This document shows, piece by piece, positions 33,413 to 44,416 of a DNA stretch of 64,000 bases. Where the stretch lies: assembly GCA_032690845.1 (NCBI GenBank), contig CM064426.1, forward strand, positions 48,093,417 through 48,157,416. The letters are read 5' to 3'. How positions within the stretch are numbered: position 1 is the first letter of the stretch; each line of letters begins with the position of its first letter. The notes beneath the pieces are model-generated. The model had not been told where the DNA came from and made no database searches. It saw only the letters and a program-made list of their open reading frames with translations. The position numbers and the translations under genes are program-made. This DNA comes from Eleusine coracana subsp. coracana. Lineage: Eukaryota; Streptophyta; Magnoliopsida; Poales; Poaceae.

Positions 33413-34651
33413 CAAGTCCAAGACCTTTTGGATCGTGGGTATGTTCGTCAATCACTTAGTCCTTGTGTTGTTCCTGTACTTTTGGTTCCTAAGAAAGATG
33501 GTTCTTGGCGTATGTGTGTAGATTGTAGAGCCATTAATAACATTACTATTAGGTATCGTCATCCTATTCCTAGGCTAGACGACATGCTTGATGAGTTATG
33601 TGGTGCTATAATTTTCACTAAAATTGATTTGCGTAGTGGCTACCATCAAATTAGAATGAAACTTGGAGATGAATGGAAAACAGCTTTCAAAACTAAATTC
33701 GGGTTGTATGAGTGGTTAGTAATGCCTTTTGGGTTAACTAATGCACCCAGTACTTTCATGCGTTTGATGAATGAGGTTTTAAGACCTTTTATTGGCAAAT
33801 TTGTGGTTGTTTACTTTGATGATATCTTGATTTATAGCAAATCCACGGATGATCATATGATTCATTTGCGTGCTGTTTTTGATGCTTTGCGAGTTGCACG
33901 TTTATTTGGTAACCTTGAGAAGTGCACCTTTTGCACGGATCGAGTCTCTTTTCTTGGCTATGTTGTGACTCCACAGGGAATTGAGGTGGATGAGGCGAAG
34001 ATTGAAGCCATAAAGAGCTGGCCTGTACCAAAAACTATCACACAGGTGAGGAGTTTTCTTGGTCTTGCAGGTTTCTACCGCCGCTTTGTCAAAGATTTCT
34101 GCACCATTGCTGCACCATTGCATGAGTTGACAAAGAAGGGCATTGACTTCCATTTTGGTAAGGTACATCATGAGTCTTTTGATGCTTTGAAGGACAAACT
34201 TACACATGCACCATTGCTGCAATTACCCAATTTTGATAAGACTTTTGAGCTTGAATGTGATGCTAGTGGTATAGGCATTGGTGGTGTTCTGATGCAAGAT
34301 GGTAAACCTGTTGCATACTTTAGTGAGAAAATTACTGGGCCTGTTTTGAATTATTCCACGTATGATAAGGAACTATATGCACTTGTACGTTCTTTAGAAA
34401 CGTGGCGTCATTATTTGTTGCCCAAAGAATTTGTTATTCATTCTGATCATGAATCACTTAAGTATATTCGTTCTCAAGGCAATTTGAACCGTAGACATGC
34501 TAAATGGGTTGAGTTTATTGAGTCTTTTCCTTATATTATTAAACATAAGAAAGGGAAGGATAATGTGATTGCTGATGCTTTATCGAGGCGATATACTTTG
34601 TTGTCTCAACTTGATTGTAGAATTTTTGGACTTGAGGCAATTAAAGAATAA
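33413..34651 (+). pseudogene. G2 reverse transcriptase and RNase H
   Basis: Same frame. RT motifs: [44 protein letters not shown] and YFDD (33812-33823). RNase H follows with [31 protein letters not shown] and the ADALSRR end. All catalytic residues seen are intact. It ends at TAA 34649-34651; in G1 the codon is CAA. This is the best conserved enzyme segment of the CRM-like copies. Confidence 0.93.
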
Positions 34652-36199
34652 TATGTTGCTGATGTCGATTTTAAAGATGTATTGCTGCACTGTAAAGAAG
34701 GCCGTGCTTGGCACAAATTTGTGTTGAATGATGGATTCTTGTTTAGAGCTAACCGCCTATGCATTCCAGTTGGTTCCGTTCGTCTTTTGTTGTTGCAGGA
34801 GGCGCATGGAGGTGGATTGATGGGTCATTTTGGTGCTAAGAAGACAGAGGATATTTTGGCCACACACTTCTTTTGGCCAAGGATGAGGAAAGATGTCGAG
34901 CGTTTTGTTGCTCGCTGCACTACATGTCAAAAAGCTAAGTCTCGATTGAATCCACATGGTTTATACATGCCACTTCCTGTTCCTTCTATTCCTTGGGCGG
35001 ATATTTCTATGGACTTTATTTTAGGACTGCCTAGGACTAAGAGGGGGAGCGATAGCATTTTTGTTGTCGTGGATCGTTTTTCCAAGATGGCACACTTTAT
35101 ATCATGTCATAAAACTGATGATGCTAGTTATATTGCTGATCTTTTTTTCAAAGAAATTGTACGTTTGCATGGTATGCCTTCTACTATTGTTTCAGATCGT
35201 GATGCAAAATTCTTGAGTCATTTTTGGCGCACGCTTTGGAATAAGTTGGGTACAAAGTTGTTATTTTCTACAACTTGTCATCCACAAACTGATGGACAAA
35301 CTGAGGTTGTGAACCGCACTTTGGGTACTATGTTGCGAGCTGTTTTGAAGAAAAATTTGAAACAATGGGAAGAATGCTTACCTCATGTTGAGTTTGCTTA
35401 TAATCGGGCAACACATTCTACTACCAAGGTAAGTCCATTCAAGGTAGTGTATGGTTTTGATCCCCGTACTCCACTTGATATACTTCCTCTACCTATTAAT
35501 GAGAGAGTTCATATTGATGCTAAGGAGCGTGCTGAATTTATTTTGCAAATACATGAGACCACTAGACTTAGCATTGAAAAGATGAATGAAAAGTATAAAA
35601 TTGCTGGTAGTAAGGGAAGAAAGGAAGTAAAGCTTGATGTAGGAGATTTAGTGTGGTTACACTTAAGGAAGGATAGATTTCCAGAATTGAGAAAGTCTAA
35701 ACTAATGCCTAGAGCTGATGGTCCATTCAAAATAATAGAGAAGATTAATGATAATGCATACAAACTTGAGTTGCCTCCCGAGTTCGGGGTTAGTCCTATT
35801 TTTAACATTTCAGATTTGAAACCATACTTGGGAGAAGAGGATGAGCTTGAGTCGAGGACGACTCCACTTCAAGAGGGGGAGGATGATGAGGACATCACTC
35901 CTATGGATACACACAACACTCCTCCAAATCTGGACTTGCAAGGTCCAATGACTAGAGCTCGTGCACGACAACTAAATTTAGTGGTGAGCTCGTTCCTACG
36001 TTCTTCGCTATATGTTACTTTTGAGAATGGTTTGCTACCTAATGATTATTTTATGATTAGAAACCATGGAGAGGACCAGGAGATGATGGGAGAAGGATTT
36101 GGAAACGTGGAGGGCCAGCAAGGGCTTGGAAGCCAAAGTGGAGGCCCAATCAAAACCGACTTCGAGTCTGTTTTGGGGCCCAGGACCAGTCTGTACTAA
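34652..36199 (+). pseudogene. G2 integrase and C-terminal region reaching into the LTR
   Basis: Same frame. Integrase zinc region ([24 protein letters not shown]), core with Asp in SMDFILG, Asp in VSDRDAKF and Glu in GQTEVVNRT, then [20 protein letters not shown] and a C-terminal tail without a chromodomain. The polypurine tract (35871-35883) and 316 bases of the 3' LTR are translated, so about 104 residues come from the LTR. This is a recognised property of CRM chromoviruses; whether a centromere-targeting CR motif is present I cannot decide by eye. Confidence 0.9.
35871..35883 (+). other. Polypurine tract of G2, inside the coding frame
   Basis: aagagggggagga directly before the 3' LTR, translated as Glu-Gly-Glu-Asp in the integrase C-terminus. 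Confidence 0.85.
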
Positions 36200-36806
36200 A
36201 ACGGTCGCCCAGGACGCATACGGACTCGGATTTGGACTTCTACATATGCACGGAAAGATAAGGAGAAGACCTTTCCAATGCCGCCGGTCTCATGTCAAAA
36301 TTCATCCGGAGTCATCGGGAATCGTCAAAACAAGAGAGAGTCCAGAATCTGTGTCGGTGCTGCATAGCTTATTTTTTGTCTTTGGGCCTTGTATCTAGTT
36401 GAGCCCAATTCGGGGCGCATCCAGAGGGTCTTGCACGAACCTAGGGTCTTTATATACAGCCGCCGCCGCACTATTAGGGTTCGGGTTTTGCTTAGATCAA
36501 TTCTGTTCATAAACAGTTTCGCCGTTCATCGGTTTGTGAGACCCCAACTTCGAGAGTTTAATCATACATCTGCAATTGTGTTGCATTCTTCGTTGTTCTT
36601 GCTTGTGTTCTTGATTCGCAGGCAGGGATTAGCCTTCTCAGCGAGGTCAATCGTCTTTTGGACGGTTGATAACCAGAGGAGACGTCGTGCTGTGATTGCG
36701 GGGTTTAGAACGTGCTGTTCTGAAGCCGGATCGATTTGTGTTTCGCCTCCGACCAAATCAACTTACCAAGAACCTTTCGGAAGATCAGGAACCCTTGTCC
36801 ACATCA
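35884..36806 (+). repeat. 3' LTR of G2 (923 bp)
   Basis: It starts TGATGAGGAC and ends ..CCACATCA, then target-site copy agatg. It holds the polyprotein stop at 36197-36199 and a TATA-like ctttatatacag near 36448. Confidence 0.92.
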
Positions 36807-36811
36807 AGATG

Positions 36812-37334
36812 AATAGCCAAAAGCCAAGTCTAGATCAATAACACAAAAATAGGAGAAGAACATGAAGATCAAAAGAAGTTAGGAGTGGAGGACATGAAGA
36901 TCACATGAAGGAGAGATGACCAAATCAAGATCATATCAAGATGAGCATCTACACCAACATGGAGAAGAACGACAATGGTGCATGTCTACAACACCAATGG
37001 ATATCTTCACCGACATGAACATCTACCTCTATGGTGTGTGTCTACGTCAACAAGATCAACTACCATGACACCAGGACGGGTGCAAAATTCAATTCAAGAT
37101 CAACATCAAGTGTGCTACGTATTTGGATAGTTCTCCCTCAACACCTAGGACATTCTGACGGGGAGACTACTTCCAAGTTAAGGACCAAGTTCTCCCTCAA
37201 CACCAAGCACATTCTGAGGGGGAGACTACTTCCAAGGTAAGGACCAAGGTAATCCTCTCAAACCTATCTTTTCCTTTGGTTCGTTGCTGCTCGTTCATTT
37301 TGGATCATCATAAGTAGTGGTTGTCATCCAACAT
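36812..37334 (+). mobile_element. Element Y, 3' noncoding region
   Basis: It follows the right G2 target-site copy and continues the Y sequence broken at 17982 and 29044. It is A/G-rich with no recognised gene. It ends in a T-rich stretch with catcatc/gtcatcc context before the polypurine tract, as in X and A2. Confidence 0.6.
37130..37247 (+). repeat. Tandem duplication, 59-bp unit, two copies
   Basis: Units begin at 37130 and 37189 with gttctccctcaacacc and share the central cattctga..ggggagactacttccaag part with a few differences. The second unit contains another polypurine-like run (ctgagggggagac). Confidence 0.8.
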
Positions 37335-37348
37335 AAAAAGGGGGAGAT
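37335..37348 (+). other. Polypurine tract of element Y
   Basis: aaaaagggggagat immediately before an LTR start TGTAAGG; the same form as the tract of X. Confidence 0.8.
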
Positions 37349-37988
37349 TGTAAGGATCGTGACCATCGAGGTCACCCTAAGGTATGAATGTTTTGGTGAT
37401 GAATGACAAACGTGAAATGTGACTAATGCCTACATGAGTGTTGTGCATGTAGGAAACCTTTTTCTACTCGGTGATGATTGTAGACGACTGCCTTGGTGAT
37501 TGATGACAATGACCACAAGCATGAAGGCTTGAAGAGCTTGATGGAGTCCAAGGGTTGATGGAGATGGATCAAGGCTAAGGACAAGCTGTGGTGCAAGTGT
37601 TTGGAATACTTGTCTAGTTGTTAAGGCTTTGAGTCCATAGAAAAAACCAGACTATCAAGGGGGTATAGGTCATGTCTCCTAGGTCATGCTAGTCGGTGAT
37701 GTGTGTGAATGCACAGTGAAATCACAAGCACTAGGTGATAGTGGAGAAGCCAAGGAACTGTTCGGAGAAGTCAGGAAACGAAGTCAAGCGAGGACAAGGA
37801 GTTTCAACTTCTAGACATGGTGATCAGACAGAGGGGTCAGTGGAGGGACTGTACGATCACTAGGAGATCAGAGAGAAGGACTTTGCGAGGAATCTATCTG
37901 TGCTAGAGTGTATAGAGACCGGACGGTATGGTCTACGGACTATACGGTCCGGTCTATGTGGACTTGCACAGGACAAAGAGGAAGCATC
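37349..37988 (+). repeat. 3' LTR of Y, 5' part
   Basis: It starts TGTAAGGATCGTGACC after the polypurine tract. Near 37917-37960 it carries a long imperfect dyad (accggac ... gtccggt), like dyads of maize SIRE-type LTRs. It is interrupted at 37989 by element Z; the last five bases gcatc are the expected target-site copy. Confidence 0.65.
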
Positions 37989-39544
37989 TGTTGACGGTTC
38001 CTATGCATAACAGGGAAATCTGCATGTGTACACATGCCGACATAGCCTTCACCCGGGAGTATTCCAGAGTATCAATTTCCATGGGGAACGAGAACTGTAT
38101 CACACCTAATCTATCAAGTCCGAGTGGCGTAAAATTGGAAGAGAAAACTTTCTATAGGGGGAAGAGGTCCTCGGACCAGGTAATCTAATGTAACAAGCTC
38201 TTGCTAAGTAATCTAATGAGGTCCTATTTCAATTTATCTGCTTTGAGGCACGAGAACATTACACTAATATGGGTCGGTAACTAACCTTTGTACTTGTGGG
38301 TATGCTAATGTTAGACAACCCTGCTTAAGACTTCCTTAACATGGTGGAATACAATATTGGATGGACAGGGCTGTCACCACCTGCAACCTACTACACAGCC
38401 CGTGGGGACAGATGCAATCCTAGGAAAACTAAGTCTAAACACCGCATTTACACTTAGACATTCATACCAGCTCTAGAATTGATAAGCATAACAAATAAAT
38501 GCTAGTAAGGCAATAAATGGTTATGCACGGGGATCCCGCCGATAAAATGGAATAGTAAAACTCACTTTATTGCTTGAGCAAGAGTTAAATTACATGTTAC
38601 CCGGCCCCAAAGACGAAGAAGACTACTCTCGTAGGAGCTTCATCCCCGAGGCACTGGATGAAGGAGCCAACATCCTGAACTCCCTCTCCTACACATTCAC
38701 TCTCTACTTGGTTAAAGTCTTTGAAAAAAATGTTCTACCTCCTAAATTCTTCCACCCACCCCGTGGCAATAAGCCGGCACGTACTTATAGGCGATGAGGA
38801 GTCGGTCCGCCGGGTAGCGGGCTATGCCGGGCGGCCACGTGTGCCGGGCGGCAGGGTATGCCGGGTGGCATGCACCGCCAGGCAGCAGCCCAAGCTAGGC
38901 AGCCCTTAGATCGTGTCAGTTCACGACTGACTCTTCTCGGATGGCTTGGATTTCATCTCGAAGTCGATTGTTAGGTCGGTTCTCAGCGCCTCCTTCATTT
39001 TAGGGTCAGTAAGCCTCCTGGGCCTCATTCGACTGACAACCCCGGCTGGCAACACGAGGTCGGGCGACAGACCAGGACGGTGGCATGCCAGGCTGGGCGG
39101 CGGCCCAGGCTGAGTGCCGACCCCCTCCCAGTTGCCCCTTGACATCTCCTGGTAAGGCCACTTGTTGGCCTTCTCTTCCTTAGCTATATTTCATCATTCT
39201 TAATCCTAGAGGAGAAAACACCATCATGGTGAAGTGTATTTTGCAAAACTAGCCGGCTCAGATGATCTGCCTGAAAAACAACCCCGGTTAACCAGCTGGG
39301 TGGCTGATTTTGGCCGTATATGACCCTGTAGGTTGGTTTCTGATTTCAGCCTGAAAACGACCCCGTCGGCTGGTAAGACTGTCTGTTTCATAGTTGTGAT
39401 CGGCCGACGGGGTGTTTCTTCATGTTTTTGCATATTTTGGCTCTCTTATACCTACAAACACATATTTCACCAAAACTCATGGAACTTTACCTTGCATTTC
39501 CTGACCGGTTGGTGGCCTATTTTGGGTTTTATCGACCGCCAACA
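37989..39544 (-). repeat. 3' LTR of element Z (Athila/Tat-like)
   Basis: On the minus strand it starts TGTTGGCGG at 39544 and ends GTCAACA at 37989, so the ends are TGTTG..CAACA inverted repeats. It matches the V LTR (48516-50319) over long stretches in the opposite orientation. GC-rich dyads of the type gccgggcggca lie at 38800-38890; the minus-strand TATA-like CTATAAGTAC is at 38781-38790. Confidence 0.8.
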
Positions 39545-39557
39545 CCTCCCCAAGCTT
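39545..39557 (-). other. Polypurine tract of element Z
   Basis: The minus strand reads aagcttggggagg before TGTTGG, preceded by a gctcaggacgagcaaa context that is common at the 3' end of grass Athila/Tat-type elements. Confidence 0.7.
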
Positions 39558-40046
39558 AAACCTTTGCTCGTCCTGAGCAAATTAAAACTTAAAGATGATG
39601 GATCAGGAGTTGCTTCAATATTAGCGCCCTGCAAGTATCAAGTGCACAAACACATATTCCAACACAATATGGGTAAGTGTAAACTAGCACAACTGTGTTA
39701 CTAAGTCATTTTCATTGTATAGCGGGGCTTATTGGCATTTTGTAACCTTGTCATAAGCGGTTGGAGTCTAAAACGTTTAGTTTAGACTTTGTCATGCAAT
39801 CTCCTATTCGATCATGAGTCCAATGTTTTTATAATGCTGCCAAAGATTGAAACTCTTCCCTCTTGGTGCAGTCTCCCACTATGGCTCTTATCTCTCAAAG
39901 GGTGTATTTCCTTACCAATGCTTATCTTACTTTCTAAAAGTTTGTCTTAAATATGAGGAGCTTGGTAGGATGTCGCATTTAGCATGCTATAGGCACTGCC
40001 TAAGTGCCCCTTTTATATGTGAATATAACCCTAATTAGAGCATAAT
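39558..40046 (-). other. 3' internal noncoding region of Z
   Basis: A/T-rich with no recognised gene on either strand. It is read as the part of Z upstream of its polypurine tract. Confidence 0.45.
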
Positions 40047-41424
40047 TGATGCCAATTTAGGCCATTTACCTGTGATTTTGCCTATATATTTGTATATGCG
40101 TTGTTTTGGAGCTTTATTGCAGAAACAGGTAAAATTGGTGATTAAAGTGATGCTGGAAGAGGATAGGAGTCCAGAAGCAACAAAAAGCACTGAAGAAGCC
40201 GAGTGCGCCGATCGGCGCAACCCATGAGCTGATCAGCGCAAGGGTGTTTTGGACCACAGAAGTGACCAAGGCCCATTCTACATGTTTTATGGAAGTTTAT
40301 CTGCGCAAGACGCTTGAAGATATTTGCCTAGAAGATTTATGGAACTTCAAGATCTCGACGTGCAGTACAAGACTTTATCTCAAAGGAAAAGGCCCACATG
40401 GCGACCGTCTTATTTGCTAGAAACCGAGTCCTTTACGAGTAGAACCCTTATATATACTTGTAAAACCCGGCCGCAGAAGACAGAAGGCGTCGGAGGGACA
40501 ACAGATCTGTGAGTTAGAGCCACCGGGGTTCGTCCTGTTAGAATAGATCTCTAGTTGAGTTTCAAGAACCATTGGTGTAAGAGTTGATCCGTCAAGGTAG
40601 GCCATCTCGGCGGTGATGAATCTTAATCTATGTATCTCAAGGATAATCAAATATGTTGATGATGGTTTTGGTGATTTGTCTATCTTGATTTTGTAATCAT
40701 GCATGTGCTTATTCCAATTACTTAGTTCTAGTTTAAGTAGGTCGATATTATCTTGATCCTGGTGATCAGGATAATATGCGGACATTGTATTGATTATGGT
40801 TGCTTGATGATGCTAGTAGTGTGGTTTAGCGGTGACGACACTAAACTTGCGCAACACTACTAGATAGTTGAGTAGGGTAAGATACTCACATGATTAAGGG
40901 TTTCCTCTCGGTAGCGATAAATTGGGAGCCACTCGGAAAGCAGGGTGGTCTTATTCATTATAGGTTTATAGTGATCCATGTAATTACCATTATGATGCTA
41001 TTTGATTAGACTTTCTGGTTACGATCTCACTAGTAAACATCTGGCTACTCACTTAACAGCTTAGGCTTACAAGGTATCTGGCGCACTTTGGCTTAGATTC
41101 GCTCGTGTACCGATCGGCTCAACTCCAGCGCCGATCGGCACAATCACAGATTCAGTAGTGTGTCGATCGGCTCAACCTTGCGCCAATTAGCACAACGACA
41201 GATTTGTTGTCTGGCGCACCTTTGTGCTGGCCCGTCTCCCCTCATGCAACTCGAACTCGACAGTAGCCTTGACTAGATCTTTTACTGTTAACTTTGTGTA
41301 ATAATCCCTAAGGTCCCAGTGCATATGATAAACCTTGGAATACTCATTTTAAGGGAAAAAGTGCTACAATGTACACCGTCCTCTTGCGGTATATAAGTGG
41401 GTGCGTAGTAACGACCAACACATG
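40047..41424 (+). repeat. LTR-like block U, probably solo or truncated
   Basis: It starts TGATGCCAATTTAGG, has a TATA-like cttatatatac at 40447-40457 and, near its end, cttggaatactc..gtgctacaatg..cttgcggtat, matching the end of the V LTR. Dyads of the type gcgccgatcggcgc occur at 40205-40220 and again at 41107-41200. No target-site duplication was found and the right edge is uncertain. Confidence 0.5.
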
Positions 41425-42940
41425 CATATATTGTTAGGCTAAGAGATGATCCTAGCAAAAGACATTGCACTTCCTCATTCCAATCATTTAGAAATAATGT
41501 CCAGGGGAGAGGGAGAGAATGGACTCACGCGAAGGATTGGGCTAGCACAATTGCAAAGGTCTTGGGTGCAGATTCATCCCAAAGACTAGAATTTTGTGCT
41601 AGAGAAGAAAGATGGTCCTTTTATTTTTTTGCTCGAAGAAATATTTTATTTTTGTATGAACCTTGAAGCTTTTTGTGAAATAGCACATCCATGAGAGCTC
41701 ATAATTTTTTCCTTTCTTTTTTCTTCCTTCCTTTTTTTCTTTTGCTTCTTCCAACTCTCGTGGTAGAAAGAGGTTAATTCAATGGTTTAAATATATTTTT
41801 ACTTTTTTTGAGCAATTGGCATGACCATAATCTTTTAATAGAATCAATGGTTCGCAAAAAAATAAAGATTTTGATTAACATGCTTGGTGGAGTGGATGCA
41901 TGATTTCGATGTGGAGACCGCATAACCAAGCATGATTAATTTTGAGAACTCAAAGATAATATGTAGGAAAATGATTGGCTTTGGAAGTGTAAGTCACTCA
42001 TAAGGATCAAATTCTAACTAAACTCAATGCACACATAAATGGCATGAAAGTGGGTTTGCAATTAATATTTGTCCATGGTAGAAATTTTTCTATCATAAGG
42101 AAGATGTGCACCAAGTAGGGGCTTTTATTGCAGCATGGTTTTGAAAGAGATCATTGAACTCTAATCATGAGGAAATCATAGACTCATCCAAAACGTGCCA
42201 TATCATAAACTTCAACAGCTAGACTTGGTGTTTTAATAGCCATTTTTGCACCCACTAGAATATAGAGGGACTAGCATTATCATCATGCCGATCTACCTCC
42301 GCCCACGGAAATGAGGAGTAGAGGTTGTATGCTTGAGACTCAAAGAGGTCTGATAGAGCAACTAATCACCATTTCCATAGCTTCTAGTTTTATTAAAAAC
42401 GGGAAATTAAAGTGACTCAATTACAGAGAGGGGCGAAAAGGTAGAACAGATGGCGCACCTTGTTTTGGGTACCTCCCCAAGCTTAGGTCTATGCAAGAGA
42501 TAAGCTTAGATGGTCGTTTACCGTGGCGGGTGGAGGTTCTGTCGTGCCATGAGGTCAGATCACCAGGGCAATAGCGTATGCTAAATCATGGAGTTGGCTG
42601 CCCGACTTGTTCTGCCGCCCAGCGGGCTAGGCTGTCCGGCGTGCCTTGCCACCCAACTGGCTTCTGCCACGTGTTGTGTCGCTAGTTTTTCCCCTTTTAT
42701 GTTTTGTCATGAGACTGGACTATTTGTGAGATAAGAAACCCGACCTCTGTGTTGCCACATAGGTCAGAGGATTTGCTTTGAATTGAGCACACAAACAAGT
42801 CTAAATTTTACTCATAGGATCTTGGCGCATTCATTGATAGAATTAAAAACAAAGCCAAGGAATTTAACTAGAAAAAATGATGACAGAAGAAGGGAAATGT
42901 AAGAAAATAAACTAGGCGCCAAAAGAAATCTAAAAGGACC
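41425..42940 (-). other. Internal noncoding region of Z
   Basis: No gene is recognised. It contains T-rich runs (41700-41745) and, at 42468-42486, a second copy of the ctccccaagctta motif that forms the polypurine tract of Z on the minus strand, followed by GC-rich pieces like those of the Z LTR (42600-42670). Confidence 0.4.
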
Positions 42941-43896
42941 CTATGGGCGAGGGATATAGTAGGCGTCCGGGTGCCCTACTGCCGTGGCTACACACTTAAT
43001 CTTAGAACCTAATCCTTTGCGCAACCACTCCATATCATCTTCAAGCACCTCTCGCCTTAGGTGCTCTCCCCCCATCTGATCTTCAACTTTGTTCACCCGC
43101 TACCACAACCCCTTCACCGCCTTCCATAGAGCGCCTGACTCATCATCACTTGTGTCACTAAATTCCATTTGTCTAGGTGGTCCGCGGATTGGTGGTGGAG
43201 AAGGGCGGCGAGTAGGCCTAGCGGGTGTGGAATCAGTGGACTCAATGATCACCCCCGGTGGAACCCTTTGGTACAGCACCTTTCCATAGCCGGTTGTCGT
43301 TTTTTGACCACGAACGACATATGGAGGGGGGCTAACATTTCTAGAGGTTTCCTCCGAGCTAGACACCACTTGCTTGCTGATCTGCTCATAACAGACCAAA
43401 TCCATCCCCTCCTCCATCGGAATGGCAGCCCTGTGCATAACCCCCGTACCAATCGGAGGGGTCGACGTAGGGACATTTGGAGAGCTAGGTCCAGATCCGG
43501 TTGGTTTATGTGGCGTGAGCTGGCCCATGGTCGCGCGGGTTGGGGTTGTAGGACAAAGCTGCTTCCCCTTTCCGATTGCGTGCAAGGGGGAGAGACCCTG
43601 GGGTGCACAGCTGCCGGTCGGCCGCCCGGGTGACGGTGTTCGGCACTGGTCACTGCCCGGCTGAGGAGGAGTGGCCACCCGGCAGGAGCTGCCGCCCAGC
43701 TAAGCAGGTGATGCCGTCCGACGGGTGCTGCCGCCTAGTGGTGTAGAAGACACCCCGATCAACCTAATTTTGGACAGGGGCTGGGGAGGCTCATCGTTAG
43801 AATTTTCTTCGAGAATGAGGCATTGGGCATGGATTGAGGTGCTCCAGGCATGGCCGAGGAGGCTCGGTTTTTGTCCATCTTAGGGGATTCGGCCAT
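42941..43896 (-). pseudogene. Unidentified Pro/Ser-rich ORF of Z
   Basis: The minus strand is open for 192 codons from 43678 to a TAG at 43100, and the same frame continues to a stop at 42941 with a Glu/Arg-rich, coiled-coil-like tail (NKVEDQMGGEHLRREVLEDDMEWLRKGL). A likely start (MAESPKMDKN) lies in another frame at 43896, so the upstream part is shifted. The N-terminal part is Pro/Ser/Thr-rich with low complexity. No known domain is seen; it may be the extra C-terminal ORF of an Athila/Tat-like element. Confidence 0.4.
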
Positions 43897-44190
43897 GGGT
43901 TTCATTGAATGTAAAGAGATCATAGCCTAGGAGGTCTTTTTAAAGGGAAAGAACATCTAAACCTATGTACGGATAGGGATGGAGCCGGCAGAGGCTCCTC
44001 CGGGTTTGCCATGAATGCAGGGCAAAAATTTGAAAGTCTGTTGTCGCCGCCCGGCACGTCACGCCGCCCGACGGGGTTGGCAAAACCCTATGATGGGGTT
44101 TGGGCCTTTGAGGCCGAGGGGGATGTCAGGCTGCCCGCCCGGCCGGGTTGGGCCGAAGCAAGCCAAGTTCCGACATGGGGTTGGCAGTCA

Positions 44191-44217
44191 ACCCCACCCC
44201 ACCCCACCCCCCACCCC
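44191..44217 (-). other. G-quadruplex-type tract
   Basis: The plus strand is a run of cccc blocks separated by single a, followed by nine or more t. On the minus strand this gives five runs of four or more G with one-base loops. Confidence 0.7.
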
Positions 44218-44227
44218 TTTTTTTTTA

Positions 44228-44416
44228 AGGAATAGATAGAAATAAAAACACGAGACTCCGTTAAGGTCAGGGCTAGACCAAGGATGCAATGGGTTATTTA
44301 AGTAGGGCTGAATTCGAGGACACCTATTTCCTCAAACTCAGGCTTCTTTGGCTCTACAAAGATTTTAAGTCTATGTCCACTTACCTTGAAGATATTTCCA
44401 TTATCACTTTGCAAGG
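44228..44416. other. Unassigned interval before element W
   Basis: About 190 bp with no recognised feature. The last five bases caagg (44412-44416) would be the target-site copy of W if its LTR starts at 44417. Confidence 0.3.

Larger units (their letters stand above)
29045..36806 (+). mobile_element. CRM-like Ty3/gypsy element G2, complete and young
   Basis: Full-length 7.76-kb element: 5' LTR 29045-29967, leader, gag-pol 31146-36199, 3' LTR 35884-36806. Both LTRs are 923 bp; I count about 17 differences by eye (near 2%). Target-site copies AGATG (29040-29044 and 36807-36811) are perfect. The polyprotein is broken by one indel and three nonsense codons. Clade evidence: RT ([21 protein letters not shown] type) and integrase resemble CRM chromoviruses, no chromodomain is visible, and the frame runs through the polypurine tract into the 3' LTR, as in CRM. 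Confidence 0.92.

Noticed and set aside
40047..41424. U as a clean solo LTR
   Set aside because: No matching 5-bp flanks found and the right end lacks a clear CA; kept only as an LTR-like block.
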